Source: Methylobacterium sp. Leaf117
GTDB lineage: Bacteria; Pseudomonadota; Alphaproteobacteria; Rhizobiales; Beijerinckiaceae
Direction: 5' to 3'
Length of the DNA stretch: 64,000 nt
NCBI RefSeq assembly: GCF_001422985.1
Contig: NZ_LMNL01000012.1
Span: 623,096 to 687,095, forward strand
The notes beneath the pieces are model-generated. The model worked only from the letters and a program-made list of their open reading frames with translations, did not search any database and was not told where the DNA came from. Position 1 is the first letter of the stretch; the number at the start of each line of letters is the position of its first letter. The position numbers and the translations under genes are program-made. Below are positions 49,366-58,298 of this stretch, one piece after another.

Positions 49366-50799
49366 TCAGCCGGGGTTCAGAATCTTGCTCGGGTCGAGGA
49401 TTTTACCCGGGTTCAACAGATCGCCCGGATCGAGGGCGGCCTTGAGGCGGCGCATGAGGTCGAGGGCGACCGGGTCGGCGTAGCGCGCCAGTTCGTCTTT
49501 CTTGAGCAGGCCGACTCCATGCTCGGCCGCGATCGATCCGCCGAGGGCGTCGACGATGTCGTGGACGATCCGGTTGAACCGCCCCCAATCCGCCAGGAAG
49601 GCGGCGCGGTCCATGCCAACGGGCTGACTTAGGTTGAAGTGGATGTTGCCGTCACCGAAATGCCCGAAGGCGCAGACGCGCAGGCCCGGCATCTCCGCCT
49701 CGCAGGCCTGCGTCGCGCGCGCGAGAAACTCGGGCAAGCGGGAGAGCGGCACCGAGACGTCGTGCTTGATCGAGCCGCCCTCGGCTTTCTGGACTTCGGA
49801 CAGGCTCTCGCGCAGGTCCCAGAAGGCGTTCGCCTGCGCCTCGCTGGCCGCCAGTGCGGCATCGTCGAGGCGGCCTTCGTCCTGGGCCCGGGCGAGCAGC
49901 GTCTCCATCAGGGTCGCGGCCTCCTCGCCCGGGCGCGTGGTCGAAACCTCCACCAGCGCGTAGGCCCCGTGGCGTCCGGCCAGGGGCGCGCGCGCGCCGG
50001 CCCGGTGGCGCAGCACGATCTCCAACCCGAAGGGCGCGATGTACTCGAAGGCGGTGAGGCCGGCCCCGGCCTCCGCCCGCAGGCGCCGGAACAGGTCCAG
50101 GGCGGCCTCGGCCGAGGTGAGGCCGAGGAAGGCCACGGCGCGGGAGGTCGGCCGGGGAAAGAGTTTCAGCACCGCGGCGGTGATCAGCCCGAGCGTTCCT
50201 TCCGAGCCGAGGAACAGATGCTTGAGATCGTAGCCCGCATTGTCCTTGCGCAGGCCCTTGAGCCCGTTCCAGATCCGGCCATCGGCCAGCACGACCTCGA
50301 GCCCAAGGACGAGGTCGCGGGCGTTGCCGTAGGCCAGCACGGCGGTCCCACCCGCATTGGTGGAGAGATTGCCGCCGATGCGGCAGGAGCCCTCGGAGGC
50401 CAGTGAGAGCGGAAACAGCAGGCTGGCGGCCTGGGCCGCCGCCTGAACGTCGGCCAGCACCATGCCGGCCTCCACGGTGATGCTGGCATTGACGGGGTCG
50501 ATCGCCCGCAGGCGCGTCAGGCGTGCCATCGACAGCACGATGCCGCCCTGCGGCAAGCCGCCTCCGACATGACCGGTGTTGCCGCCCTGGGCCACCACCG
50601 GCACGCCGGCCTCGGCGCAGGCCCGGACCACGCCGGCGACCTCGGCGGTGTCGGCAGGCCGCACCAGCGCCAGGGCGTGCCCACGCTGCAAGCCACGGGT
50701 CTCGGCGAGGTGGGGCGCGAGGTCGGTCGCGTCGGTCAGGACATGGGTGGGGCCGAGCCGCGTGGTGAGGTGTGCCAGCAGGCGGGAAGGATCGGTCAC
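49366..50799 (-). CDS. FAD-linked 2-hydroxyacid oxidase/dehydrogenase (GlcD/D2HGDH-like)
   Basis: 477 residues, VAO/PCMH family. FAD-binding VVAQGGNTGHVGG, GSCRIGGNLSTNAGGTAVLAYGN and HLFLGSEGTLGLIT; C-terminal FGHFGDGNIHFN with metal-binding His and EHGVGLLKKDEL. The pattern fits D-2-hydroxyglutarate or D-lactate/glycolate dehydrogenases. The likely start is a GTG at 50799 (or 50802); longer frames run into the divergent promoter. The C-terminus has a duplicated KILDPSKILNPG run. Divergent from an FAH-family gene, 158 bases apart. Confidence 0.9.
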   Translation of the reverse strand: MTDPSRLLAHLTTRLGPTHVLTDATDLAPHLAETRGLQRGHALALVRPADTAEVAGVVRACAEAGVPVVAQGGNTGHVGGGLPQGGIVLSMARLTRLRAIDPVNASITVEAGMVLADVQAAAQAASLLFPLSLASEGSCRIGGNLSTNAGGTAVLAYGNARDLVLGLEVVLADGRIWNGLKGLRKDNAGYDLKHLFLGSEGTLGLITAAVLKLFPRPTSRAVAFLGLTSAEAALDLFRRLRAEAGAGLTAFEYIAPFGLEIVLRHRAGARAPLAGRHGAYALVEVSTTRPGEEAATLMETLLARAQDEGRLDDAALAASEAQANAFWDLRESLSEVQKAEGGSIKHDVSVPLSRLPEFLARATQACEAEMPGLRVCAFGHFGDGNIHFNLSQPVGMDRAAFLADWGRFNRIVHDIVDALGGSIAAEHGVGLLKKDELARYADPVALDLMRRLKAALDPGDLLNPGKILDPSKILNPG

Positions 50800-50957
50800 C
50801 ACAGGTCTCGCACGTTGGATCTCATCGGCCCGGACCCGCACCGCGACGGGATGGCGCGGCCGAGCCTGCAGCCTATGATAGGGATGGCGGGACGTCCTGT
50901 GCAGGGCGGGCGACCGGGCGCCGCGCCGCATCGGCCCGGAAATGAGGTTGGCTTCCC

Positions 50958-51656
50958 ATGTTGTCCGTGATTCCAAACCCACCCCGCATCGCCCTGCCGA
51001 TCGTCGGCAGCGACGACCTGTTCCCCGTGCGGCGGGTCTACTGCGTCGGTCGCAACTACGCCGCCCATGCCCGCGAGATGGGCAAGGACCCTGACCGGGA
51101 ACCGCCGTTCTTCTTCATGAAGCCCGCCGACGCCCTGCAGATCGTCACGGGCGACGATCCGGTCGACCATCCGTATCCGCCGCGCACCGAGAACTACCAT
51201 TTCGAGGTGGAGATGGTGGCGGCCCTCGGCCTCGGCGGTCGCGACATCGCGGAGGCATCCGCCCTTGACCATGTCTACGGCTATGCGGTCGGCCTCGACA
51301 TGACCCGGCGCGACGTCCAGGACGAGGCCAAGCGCCTGGCACGGCCCTGGGACCTCGCCAAATCCGCCGACGCCTCGGCGCCGATCGGACCCTTGCACCC
51401 GGCCTCGGCCATCGGTCACCCCGCGCGGGGCGCCATCACCCTGGCGGTGGACGCGCGGGAGCGCCAGCGCGGCGACCTCTCCGAGATGATCTGGTCGACC
51501 CAGGAGCAGATCGCGCTGCTCTCGACCTATTTCGAGCTGCACCCGGGCGACCTCATCTTCACCGGCACGCCGTCCGGCGTCGGCGCGGTGTCGCGCGGCG
51601 AGACCATGACGGCCGCCATCGACGGCCTGGGCGTCATCCGCCTGCGGGTCGTCTGA
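50958..51656 (+). CDS. Fumarylacetoacetate hydrolase (FAH)-family protein
   Basis: 232 residues. VYCVGRNYAAHAREMG, PPFFFMKPADAL, NYHFEVEMVAALG with metal-binding Glu residues, GYAVGLDMTRRD and FTGTPSGVGAV define the YcgM/FAHD1-like subgroup, which acts as acylpyruvase or oxaloacetate decarboxylase-type hydrolase. Cytoplasmic, Mg-dependent. Next gene begins 5 bases downstream. Confidence 0.93.
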   Translation: MLSVIPNPPRIALPIVGSDDLFPVRRVYCVGRNYAAHAREMGKDPDREPPFFFMKPADALQIVTGDDPVDHPYPPRTENYHFEVEMVAALGLGGRDIAEASALDHVYGYAVGLDMTRRDVQDEAKRLARPWDLAKSADASAPIGPLHPASAIGHPARGAITLAVDARERQRGDLSEMIWSTQEQIALLSTYFELHPGDLIFTGTPSGVGAVSRGETMTAAIDGLGVIRLRVV

Positions 51657-51661
51657 GGCGG

Positions 51662-52138
51662 ATGCTCCTCGACCGATCCTGGATGCGGCGCCTGATCCAG
51701 TATGGCGCCCTCGCGACGCGCGGCATGACGCTCGGCGTCCGGGGCGCCGCCCTCGACGCGGAGGGCCGGGTTTGCCTCGTGCGCCACACCTACGTGGCGG
51801 GCTGGCACCTGCCGGGCGGCGGCGTCGAGGCCGGCGAGAGCGCGGCGGCGGCGATGATCCGCGAGTTCCGCGAGGAGGCCGAAATTGTGGTCGATCCCGA
51901 CCGACCGATGCGGCTGCATGGGTTCTACCACAACCGAACGGCGGCGGGGCGCGACCACGTCGCTCTCTACGTGGTGCACGCCTTCTCGGTTCGGGTTCCG
52001 AAGGCGCCGGACCGCGAGATCGCGGCCTGCGGGTTCTTCGCCCTCGACGCGCTGCCGCCGGAGACCACCGCCGCGACCCGCGCGCGCCTGCGCGAGATCC
52101 GCGAGGGTGTGCCGTCATCGGCCCACTGGCAGGCCTGA
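51662..52138 (+). CDS. Nudix hydrolase
   Basis: 158 residues. Nudix box GGVEAGESAAAAMIREFREEAEI matches Gx5Ex7REUxEExGU except for Glu in place of the last Gly. WHLPGGG precedes it. Preferred substrate cannot be deduced. Co-transcribed with the FAH-family gene. ATG 51662. Confidence 0.9.
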   Translation: MLLDRSWMRRLIQYGALATRGMTLGVRGAALDAEGRVCLVRHTYVAGWHLPGGGVEAGESAAAAMIREFREEAEIVVDPDRPMRLHGFYHNRTAAGRDHVALYVVHAFSVRVPKAPDREIAACGFFALDALPPETTAATRARLREIREGVPSSAHWQA

Positions 52139-52181
52139 GGGCCGGACGCGATGCCGGCAAACCGCCCCGGCGATTCAGCGC

Positions 52182-52210
52182 TTGCAACGCCCGGCGGAAT
52201 GGTGTTTAGA
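52182..52210 (+). promoter_or_regulatory. Sigma-70 type promoter for the tRNA-Gly genes
   Basis: TTGCAA at 52182 and TTTAGA at 52205 are separated by 17 bases. A start near 52217 would leave a 45-base leader before the first tRNA. No comparable promoter is seen in the 110 bp before the second tRNA. Confidence 0.5.
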
Positions 52211-52262
52211 GACGCCGTCCGGGGCCGCCGGCGGGTCTTTCCCACCAGCGGTGCGGTTGTGA

Positions 52263-52337
52263 GCGGGTGTAGCTCAGGGGTAGAGCACAACCTTGCCAAG
52301 GTTGGGGTCGAGGGTTCGAATCCCTTCGCCCGCTCCA
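52263..52337 (+). tRNA. tRNA-Gly (anticodon GCC), copy 1
   Basis: 75 bases including the encoded CCA. The acceptor stem gcgggtg pairs with cgcccgc with one G-U pair. The D-loop ctcaggggtag, anticodon arm ccttGCCaagg and TPsiC arm gagggTTCGAATccctt are all standard. Identical to the copy at 52448. It is followed by its own terminator hairpin. Confidence 0.98.
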
Positions 52338-52365
52338 ATTGACAGACCGGGACGACCGGAGCGAC

Positions 52366-52387
52366 AGCCGCTGCAAGGCGGCTTTTT
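52366..52387 (+). terminator. Terminator after first tRNA-Gly
   Basis: Stem agccgc/gcggct with a 6-base loop, followed by five T. It lies between the two tRNA copies, 29 bases after the first. Confidence 0.75.
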
Positions 52388-52447
52388 GCTTCGTTAAGAC
52401 GACGATCCGTCCGGCCGGGAGCAACGCCTGGGCCACGACGGGTGTGA

Positions 52448-52522
52448 GCGGGTGTAGCTCAGGGGTAGAGCACAACCTTGCCAAGGTTGGGGTCGAGGGT
52501 TCGAATCCCTTCGCCCGCTCCA
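52448..52522 (+). tRNA. tRNA-Gly (anticodon GCC), copy 2
   Basis: Sequence identical to the first copy over all 75 bases, including CCA, plus the five upstream bases tgtga. The identity and spacing of 185 bases indicate a recent tandem duplication or ongoing gene conversion. Confidence 0.98.
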
Positions 52523-52550
52523 GTTTTCCAGCCGAAGTCTGATCGACTTG

Positions 52551-52570
52551 ACGCCCCTCGGGGCGTTTTT
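52551..52570 (+). terminator. Terminator after second tRNA-Gly
   Basis: acgccc/gggcgt stem with loop ctcg, followed by TTTTT, 28 bases after the tRNA. Different in sequence from the terminator behind the first copy. Confidence 0.85.
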
Positions 52571-52602
52571 GCGTTTGAGGGCCGTGCGTTGCCAGCGCCG
52601 GC

Positions 52603-53598
52603 TCAAGGACCGCGGGATCGTCCGAGACAGCTTTCCCGATAGGCAGACGGCGTCACCGCGAAGCGGCGGCGGAACTGCTGGCGAAGGGCTGCGGCCGTGG
52701 TGAAGCCGGCCGCTTCGGCGACGGCCTGGAGGGGGTGATCCGCCTGCTCGAGCAGGTCGCGGGCACGGGCGAGGCGTAGCTCGAGAAGCCAGCGGGCGGG
52801 CGTCGTGCCTGTCGCTGCGGAGAAGCGCCGCAACAGGGTCCGGGAACTCATGCCGGCGCGGGCGGCGAGATGGGCGACCGGCCAGGCGCCGGCCGGGTCC
52901 GCCCGCATCGCGTCGAGGAGGGGGCCGATCCGGGCGGCCTCGTGCAGCGACGGCACCGCGCCCATGACGATCTGGGTCTGTCCGCCGTCCCGGTGGGGCG
53001 GGACCACGAGGCGTCGGGCGACGCGATTGGCGGCGACCGGGCCGAAATCGCGCCGCACCAGGTGCAAGCAGAGGTCGATCCCGGCGGCACTGCCGGCCGA
53101 GGTCAGGATCGCGCCCTCGTCCACGTAGAGCACGTCCGGAGTGAAGCGGATGCCCGGATGGCGGATGGCCAGGGCCTCGGCGTGGCGCCAGTGCGTGGTG
53201 GCGCGTCGGCCGTCCAGCAGCCCGGCCGCCGCGAGGACGAAGACGCCCGAACAGATCGACAGGATGCGCGCGCCCCGCGCGGCGGCCGCCCGGAGGGCCG
53301 ACACGAGGGCCTCCGGCACCGGGATTTCCGCACCCCGCCAGCCCGGCACCACGATGGTGCCGGCCTGATCCAGGAGGTCGAGCCCGCCGTCGACGAGGAA
53401 ACGGACTCCGCCCTCGGCCTGCATCGGGCCGGGATCGAGGGCCGCCACCGCGAATCGGTACCAGTCCGCTCCCATTTCCGGACGCGGCAATCCGAAGATC
53501 TCCACGGCGACACCGAACTCGAAGGTGCAGAGCCCGTCATAGGCCAGCACCACCACGAGACGGTCGGCTGGGGAAAGGCGCACCTGCAGCTTTGGCAT
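52603..53598 (-). CDS. GlxA/FtrA-family AraC-type transcriptional regulator
   Basis: 331 residues. N-terminal DJ-1/PfpI-like domain (VVVLAYDGLCTFEFGVAVEIFG; ILSICSGVFVLAAAGLLDGRRATTHW, with the nucleophile-elbow Cys) and a C-terminal AraC DNA-binding domain (WPVAHLAARAGMSSRTLLRRF, then AAGFTTAAALRQQFRRRFAVTPSAYR). It matches FtrA, a regulator next to a rhodanese gene. It is divergent from a rhodanese gene 87 bases away, which it probably controls. ATG 53598. Confidence 0.93.
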   Translation of the reverse strand: MPKLQVRLSPADRLVVVLAYDGLCTFEFGVAVEIFGLPRPEMGADWYRFAVAALDPGPMQAEGGVRFLVDGGLDLLDQAGTIVVPGWRGAEIPVPEALVSALRAAAARGARILSICSGVFVLAAAGLLDGRRATTHWRHAEALAIRHPGIRFTPDVLYVDEGAILTSAGSAAGIDLCLHLVRRDFGPVAANRVARRLVVPPHRDGGQTQIVMGAVPSLHEAARIGPLLDAMRADPAGAWPVAHLAARAGMSSRTLLRRFSAATGTTPARWLLELRLARARDLLEQADHPLQAVAEAAGFTTAAALRQQFRRRFAVTPSAYRESCLGRSRGP

Positions 53599-53685
53599 GA
53601 TCGCAACGCTAACTGGCAATCCGGCCCGCCGCCAAGCCGCCCGGGCGTTGGTAGGTTGGTCGTCCACGTTGGAGGAAGATCACCG

Positions 53686-54084
53686 ATGAGCCTCGTCAGC
53701 GCCATTCCCACCTGTTCGCCCGCCATCGCACGCGCGCATTTCCGACGCCGTCTGGCTTTGGAGACCGATTGTGCCGACGTGGCTGCGGCCCTTCGGGCGG
53801 GTGCGCCCGACTTCGTGCTGCTGCACGCGGTCGGGTCGGAGGCCGCATTCCGCAAGCGCCATATCCCCGGGGCGCTGCATCTGCCGGCTCGCGGGATCAC
53901 GGCGGAGCGCCTGGGCGCCTGGCCCGCGGACACGCTCTTCGTGGTCTATTGCGCCGGGCCCCACTGCAACGGCGCCGACCGGGCCGCCCTGCGGCTCGCC
54001 GAACTCGGCCGCCCGGTGAAGGTGATGCTCGGGGGTCTGACGGGCTGGGCCGATGAGGGCCTGGGCTTCGCAAGCGAGATTTGA
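53686..54084 (+). CDS. Rhodanese-like sulfurtransferase
   Basis: 132 residues. Active-site loop VYCAGPHCNGADRAA with the catalytic Cys, and VLLHAVGSEAAFRKRHIPGALHLP. GGAGGAAG lies eight bases before ATG 53686. Pairing with FtrA is conserved in proteobacteria. After the stop, imperfect direct repeats of tctcaggcgaaatctgact / gcgcaggcgaggcctgac occur (54085-54130). Confidence 0.93.
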   Translation: MSLVSAIPTCSPAIARAHFRRRLALETDCADVAAALRAGAPDFVLLHAVGSEAAFRKRHIPGALHLPARGITAERLGAWPADTLFVVYCAGPHCNGADRAALRLAELGRPVKVMLGGLTGWADEGLGFASEI

Positions 54085-54285
54085 CCTTCTCAGGCGAAAT
54101 CTGACTTGCGCAGGCGAGGCCTGACCCGCGCGGGAGATGCGTCTGCGCAGCAGAAGGAACCCGGAATTCGGACGCGATCCTGAAATCGGGCAAGATCAGG
54201 ACCGCACTCTTCAATCTTCCTTTACCATAGAGCGAACAAAGTTGCCCTCGGGGCGTCGCCAGGGTCCGCCTCCAGCCGGACGTCC

Positions 54286-55416
54286 ATGTTCCTGTTCACC
54301 ACGCCCCCCGCCAATTCCCGCGATTCCGGCGCAAGCCGGGATGCGGGATTGCGCGACACGCCCCCCGCCGGGCGCGCGACCGCACCGGGCGGCGTGATCG
54401 AGGCGATCCGGGACGGGGCGCAGACCTCCGGGACCGGCTTCGACTATCTCCTCGCCACAGCGCAGCGGGAATCCTCGCTCGACCCCTCGGCCAAGGCCGG
54501 CACCTCCTCGGCCACCGGCCTGTTCCAGTTCATCGAGCAGACCTGGCTCGGCACCATGAAGAATGCCGGGCCGCGCCTCGGCTTCACCACCTACGCCGAT
54601 GCGATCACCAAGGGGACCGACGGCACCTACAGCGTGAGCGATCCGGCCGCCAAGCAGACCATCCTGGACCTGCGTCGCGATCCCCGGATCGCCGCCACCA
54701 TGGCGGGCGCGCTGACCGAGCGGAACCGCGAGACGCTGACGGCCGCCCTCGGGCGCGAGCCCACGGGGGGCGACCTCTACGCCGCCCACGTCCTCGGCGC
54801 GCGCGGGGCCGCCGCTCTGATCAACACCGCGCAGGCGAGCCCCGCCCGAGTCGCCGCCCTCGACATGCCGGAGGCGGCCGCAGCGAACCGCAGCCTGTTC
54901 TACGACAAGGCCGGGCGTCCGCGCGGAGCGGCCGAACTCTACGCCCATCTGGCCGCGGTACGCCCCGCAGCGCCGCAGGCGGTGTCCGGCACCCAGGCAG
55001 TCTCCGGCACCTTGGCAGTCTCCGGAACCCTGGCGCTGCCCGAGGGTACCACCGCCTACGCCTCCCTCAACGAGGGTGGCCTGCGCTCGATGTTCCAGAC
55101 CGATCCGCGCCAGCAGGGTGGCGTCTCGGCCGGCGTCGCCCGCCTCTGGCAGGGGCGAAACGCCGGCCAGGATGCGGTTCGGGCGGAGCCGCCGCGAGCC
55201 GCGCCGACCTACTTCCCCCGCTCGGACGGCACCGAGACCGGGAGCGCCGCCGTCGCCCCGGCGGTATCGACGCCCGCTCTCCCGGTCCCCTCGGCGGCCC
55301 TCGTCGGCGCGCCGCAGCCGCCGCGCCGGCCGGCGGAGTTCGGCGGGTCCGGACCATCGGCGCGGGCCGGCGCACCCCTCGATTTGTCCCTCTTCACCAT
55401 TCGGAGCGGCTCATGA
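54286..55416 (+). CDS. Lytic transglycosylase-like protein
   Basis: 376 residues. The central part (residues 45-170) has the transglycosylase-type block YLLATAQRESSLDPSAKAGTSSATGLFQFIEQTWL with catalytic Glu in RESS, and ATMAGALTERN. There is no clear signal peptide. It may be flagellum- or secretion-associated, since such soluble SLT-like proteins recur in Methylobacterium near DUF2336 genes (impression, not verified). The C-terminal 160 residues are Ala/Pro-rich and include three AVSGT hexapeptide repeats. It overlaps the next gene as ATGA. Confidence 0.82.
   Translation: MFLFTTPPANSRDSGASRDAGLRDTPPAGRATAPGGVIEAIRDGAQTSGTGFDYLLATAQRESSLDPSAKAGTSSATGLFQFIEQTWLGTMKNAGPRLGFTTYADAITKGTDGTYSVSDPAAKQTILDLRRDPRIAATMAGALTERNRETLTAALGREPTGGDLYAAHVLGARGAAALINTAQASPARVAALDMPEAAAANRSLFYDKAGRPRGAAELYAHLAAVRPAAPQAVSGTQAVSGTLAVSGTLALPEGTTAYASLNEGGLRSMFQTDPRQQGGVSAGVARLWQGRNAGQDAVRAEPPRAAPTYFPRSDGTETGSAAVAPAVSTPALPVPSAALVGAPQPPRRPAEFGGSGPSARAGAPLDLSLFTIRSGS
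54979..55032. repeat. 18-bp in-frame tandem repeat, three copies
   Basis: Three units of gcagtctccggcaccttg type encode AVSGTQ, AVSGTL and AVSGTL in the linker of the transglycosylase-like protein. Units 2 and 3 differ by two bases. In-frame, so copy-number change would only alter linker length. Confidence 0.8.
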
Positions 55417-56960
55417 TCATCCGCCAGTTCCTCACCTGGACGCAGCACACCTCCGCCGCGCGACGGGCGGAGGCGGCCGGTGCCCTGGCCCGTGCCTACC
55501 TGTATGGCGGCCTCGGCGAGGACGTCGCCTGGGAGGCGGAAGCCGCGCTCCTCGCTCTCCTCGACGATCCCTCGAGCCTAGTTCGACGCGTCCTGGCCGA
55601 GGCCTGCGCCGCGTGCGCGAACGCCCCCCGTACCCTGATCGTGGCCCTGGCGAGCGACCAGGCCGAGATCGCCACCCTGGTGCTGGCCCGCTCGCCAGTG
55701 CTGAGCGACGCCGACCTCGTCGACGGCGTCGCCATCGGCTGCCCCGCCACCCGCCGCGCCATCGCGAGCCGGGTGGACCTGTCGCCCGCCGTCGCCGGGG
55801 CGCTCGCCGAAATCGCCGAGCCCGAGGCACTGGTCGTGCTGGTTCGCAACCGCAGCGCCCACATCACCACCGGCAGCCTGATGCGGATGGTCGAGCGCCA
55901 CGGCGACGTGGCCGCCCTGCGCGAGGCAGTCCTGGCCCGTCCGTACCTGCCCCTCGAGGTGCGCCAGTGCGTGACGATGCGTCTCGCCGAATCGCTCTCC
56001 GCCTTCGCGGTGTCCTCCGGCTGGCTCACGCCGGCCCGTAGCGCGCGCGCCAGCCGCGAGGCCCAGGAGCGCACCACCCTGGCCTTCTGCGCCGAGGCCC
56101 ATCCGATCGATCTCGCCCGCCTCGTGGCCCACCTCAAGGCCTGCGGCCAGCTCAATGCCGGCCTGCTGCTGCGAGCGATCCTGTCCGGCCACATGGCCTT
56201 CGCCGAGATGGCTCTGGCCGATCTTGCCGGCCTTCCGGCCCGGCGGGTGGCGGGCCTGATGCAGGAGGCCTCGAGCGCCGCCTTCGCCGCCCTCCACCGC
56301 AAGGCTGGCCTGCCCGCCGTGCTTCTGCCGGCCTTCAGCGCCGCCCTCTCGGCCTGGCGCGAGGCCGGCCAGGGCACCACCACCAGGGCGGGCGCCGGCC
56401 TGTCGCGCCTGATGATCGAGCGGGCGCTGACCGCCTGCGAGACGATGCCCTTCGCCGAGGCGCAGAGCGTCATGGCCTTGCTGTCCCGCTTCGAAGCCGA
56501 AGCGGCCCGCGACGAGGCGCGGGTGCTCGCGCGCGAACTCGCGGCGGAAGCGGAGCAGACCGAAATCCTGCGGATCGAGCGCGAGATCCTCGATGCCGAA
56601 TGGCGCGAGGCGCAGCGCCAAGTCATCGCCCGCTGGGACGAGCCGGAGCGTCCGGCCGTTGCGGTGGCCGCCCCGGCACCGGTCGAAGCGCCCGTGGTCC
56701 AAGCACGCGACGTGGAATTCGCCTTGCCCGCTTCTCCCTTGCCCGCTTCTCCCTTGCCCGCTTCTCCTTTGCCCGAATCCGATTCGGCCCGCACCGATCC
56801 GGTCGGCCTCATCCTCGATGGCCTGTCCGACTCGATCATGGCCGAGTTCCAGGGTAGCCGCGCACGGGTCCACGCGGTAACCGTCGAAGTCGTGCTGGAC
56901 GCAATCCCCGACGCCCTGATCGCGAGCTATCGCGACGACCGGGCGCGGATCGCCGCCTGA
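55413..56960 (+). CDS. DUF2336 protein
   Basis: 515 residues, mostly helical. The N-terminal two thirds carry HEAT-like repeats (LLALLDDPSSLVRRVLAEACA and following), as in DUF2336 proteins of alphaproteobacteria. The segment 360-395 is a charged helix; 420-450 is a Pro/Ala/Ser linker with three PASPL repeats. Function unknown. Coupled to the upstream transglycosylase-like gene by a four-base overlap. Confidence 0.85.
   Translation: MIIRQFLTWTQHTSAARRAEAAGALARAYLYGGLGEDVAWEAEAALLALLDDPSSLVRRVLAEACAACANAPRTLIVALASDQAEIATLVLARSPVLSDADLVDGVAIGCPATRRAIASRVDLSPAVAGALAEIAEPEALVVLVRNRSAHITTGSLMRMVERHGDVAALREAVLARPYLPLEVRQCVTMRLAESLSAFAVSSGWLTPARSARASREAQERTTLAFCAEAHPIDLARLVAHLKACGQLNAGLLLRAILSGHMAFAEMALADLAGLPARRVAGLMQEASSAAFAALHRKAGLPAVLLPAFSAALSAWREAGQGTTTRAGAGLSRLMIERALTACETMPFAEAQSVMALLSRFEAEAARDEARVLARELAAEAEQTEILRIEREILDAEWREAQRQVIARWDEPERPAVAVAAPAPVEAPVVQARDVEFALPASPLPASPLPASPLPESDSARTDPVGLILDGLSDSIMAEFQGSRARVHAVTVEVVLDAIPDALIASYRDDRARIAA
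56723..56767. repeat. 15-bp in-frame minisatellite, three perfect copies
   Basis: cttgcccgcttctcc is repeated three times exactly, with a diverged fourth copy after it. It encodes PASPL repeats in the linker of the DUF2336 protein. This is the second 15-bp tandem array in the window; the unit sequence is unrelated to the one at 10852. Confidence 0.85.
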
Positions 56961-57011
56961 GGCATTGGCAGCCCTGGCCGCCGAGCCGGCCGGGGGATGC
57001 TCGGCCGAGCC

Positions 57012-57782
57012 TCAGCCGAACTGCTCGCGCAGGATGCGCTCGTCGAGGCTGTGGCCGGGATCGTGCAGCAGGGTCAGGTTGGTGGCGTGGTCGAGCCAGG
57101 TCTCGACCGTGCAGACCCGGCGGAATTCCGTATGGTCGGCTACCGCCGCCACCGGGCGATGCGCGGGATCCAGCACCTCGATGTGGATGCGCGCGTAATC
57201 GGGCAGCAGCGCCCCGTGCCAGCGCCGCGGCCGGAAGGCCGAGATCGGCGTCAGGGCCAGGAGCCGGGCGTTGAGGGGCAGGATCGGGCCGCCGACCGAA
57301 AGGTTGTAGGCCGTCGAGCCGGCCGGAGTCGCCGCCAGCACACCGTCGGCGATCAGTTCGGGCAGGCGCACATGTCCATCGACCGAGATCCGCAGCTTGG
57401 CGGTCTGATGGGTCTGGCGCAGCATGTAGACTTCGTTGAGGGCGCGCGCTTCGTGCCGGCGCCCCTCGGTGTCCACCGCCTCCATCATCAGCGGGTGGAT
57501 GATGCTGCGCTTGGTGTTCTCCAGGCGCTCGATCAGGCCGTCCTCGCGAAACTCGTTCATGAGGAAGCCGACCGTGCCGCGATTCATGCCGTAGATCGGC
57601 GTGCCGGCATGCATGAAGCGGTGCAGGGTCTGGAGCATCAGGCCGTCACCGCCGAGCGCCACCACCACGTCGGCCTCGTCGGGGGGCACGTGGTCGTAGC
57701 GGCGCATCAGGATGGCGGCAGCCTGCCGGGCGTCCTCCGTGGGACTCGCGACGAAGGCAAGCCGTTCGAACCGCCGCGCCAT
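57012..57782 (-). CDS. nadK: NAD kinase
   Basis: 256 residues, typical of alphaproteobacterial NadK. Phosphorylates NAD to NADP. Motifs: ALGGDGLMLQTLH, GMNRGTVGFLMN, ALNEVYMLR and DGVLAATPAGSTAYNLSVGGPIL. ATG 57782; the open frame continues upstream but without family sequence. Divergent from cutA. Confidence 0.96.
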   Translation of the reverse strand: MARRFERLAFVASPTEDARQAAAILMRRYDHVPPDEADVVVALGGDGLMLQTLHRFMHAGTPIYGMNRGTVGFLMNEFREDGLIERLENTKRSIIHPLMMEAVDTEGRRHEARALNEVYMLRQTHQTAKLRISVDGHVRLPELIADGVLAATPAGSTAYNLSVGGPILPLNARLLALTPISAFRPRRWHGALLPDYARIHIEVLDPAHRPVAAVADHTEFRRVCTVETWLDHATNLTLLHDPGHSLDERILREQFG

Positions 57783-57953
57783 GGGCCTACATCCGCCTTG
57801 CCGAACAACCGACCGGTCACCTTGCCGGACACTTTGCCGAACGCCCCTCCGAGGCGGAGCGTCCGCTTCGGCGTTCGCGTTAAAATCCCATCGGCATTCC
57901 GCCGATACGCTCCCGCCTGGGGAGCGGCAGAACCTTGGTCGGAGACCCATAGC

Positions 57954-58298
57954 ATGGAGCGACCGCTTCTCGTCTACACCACCTTCCCGGATGCCGGCAC
58001 CGCCCTGGCGATCGGCGAGGAACTGGTGCGCCTCAAGCTGGCCGCCTGCGTCAACGTCCTGCCCGGGATGCTGTCGGTCTATGCCTGGAAGGGTGTGGTG
58101 GAGCGGGGCGAGGAGGTGGCGGCCATCCTGAAGAGCCGGGAGAGCCTGGCCGAAGCCCTCGGCGCAGCCTTGAAGGCGCGTCACCCCTACGAGACGCCGA
58201 TCATCCTGCATCTCCCGGTGACGGGGGCCGACCCCGACACCGCGGCCTGGATCCTCGCCGAGACGGACGCCAATATTCAGGAATCACCGACCGGATAG
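57954..58298 (+). CDS. cutA: Divalent-cation tolerance protein CutA
   Basis: 114 residues. The CutA pattern is clear: VYTTFPDAGTALAIGEELVRLKLAACVNVLPG, YAWKGVVERGEEVAAILKSR, HPYETPIILHLPV. Small trimeric ferredoxin-like protein, PII-like fold; role in metal tolerance is debated. Its 3' end overlaps that of the convergent glycosyltransferase gene by 22 bases. Confidence 0.94.
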   Translation: MERPLLVYTTFPDAGTALAIGEELVRLKLAACVNVLPGMLSVYAWKGVVERGEEVAAILKSRESLAEALGAALKARHPYETPIILHLPVTGADPDTAAWILAETDANIQESPTG

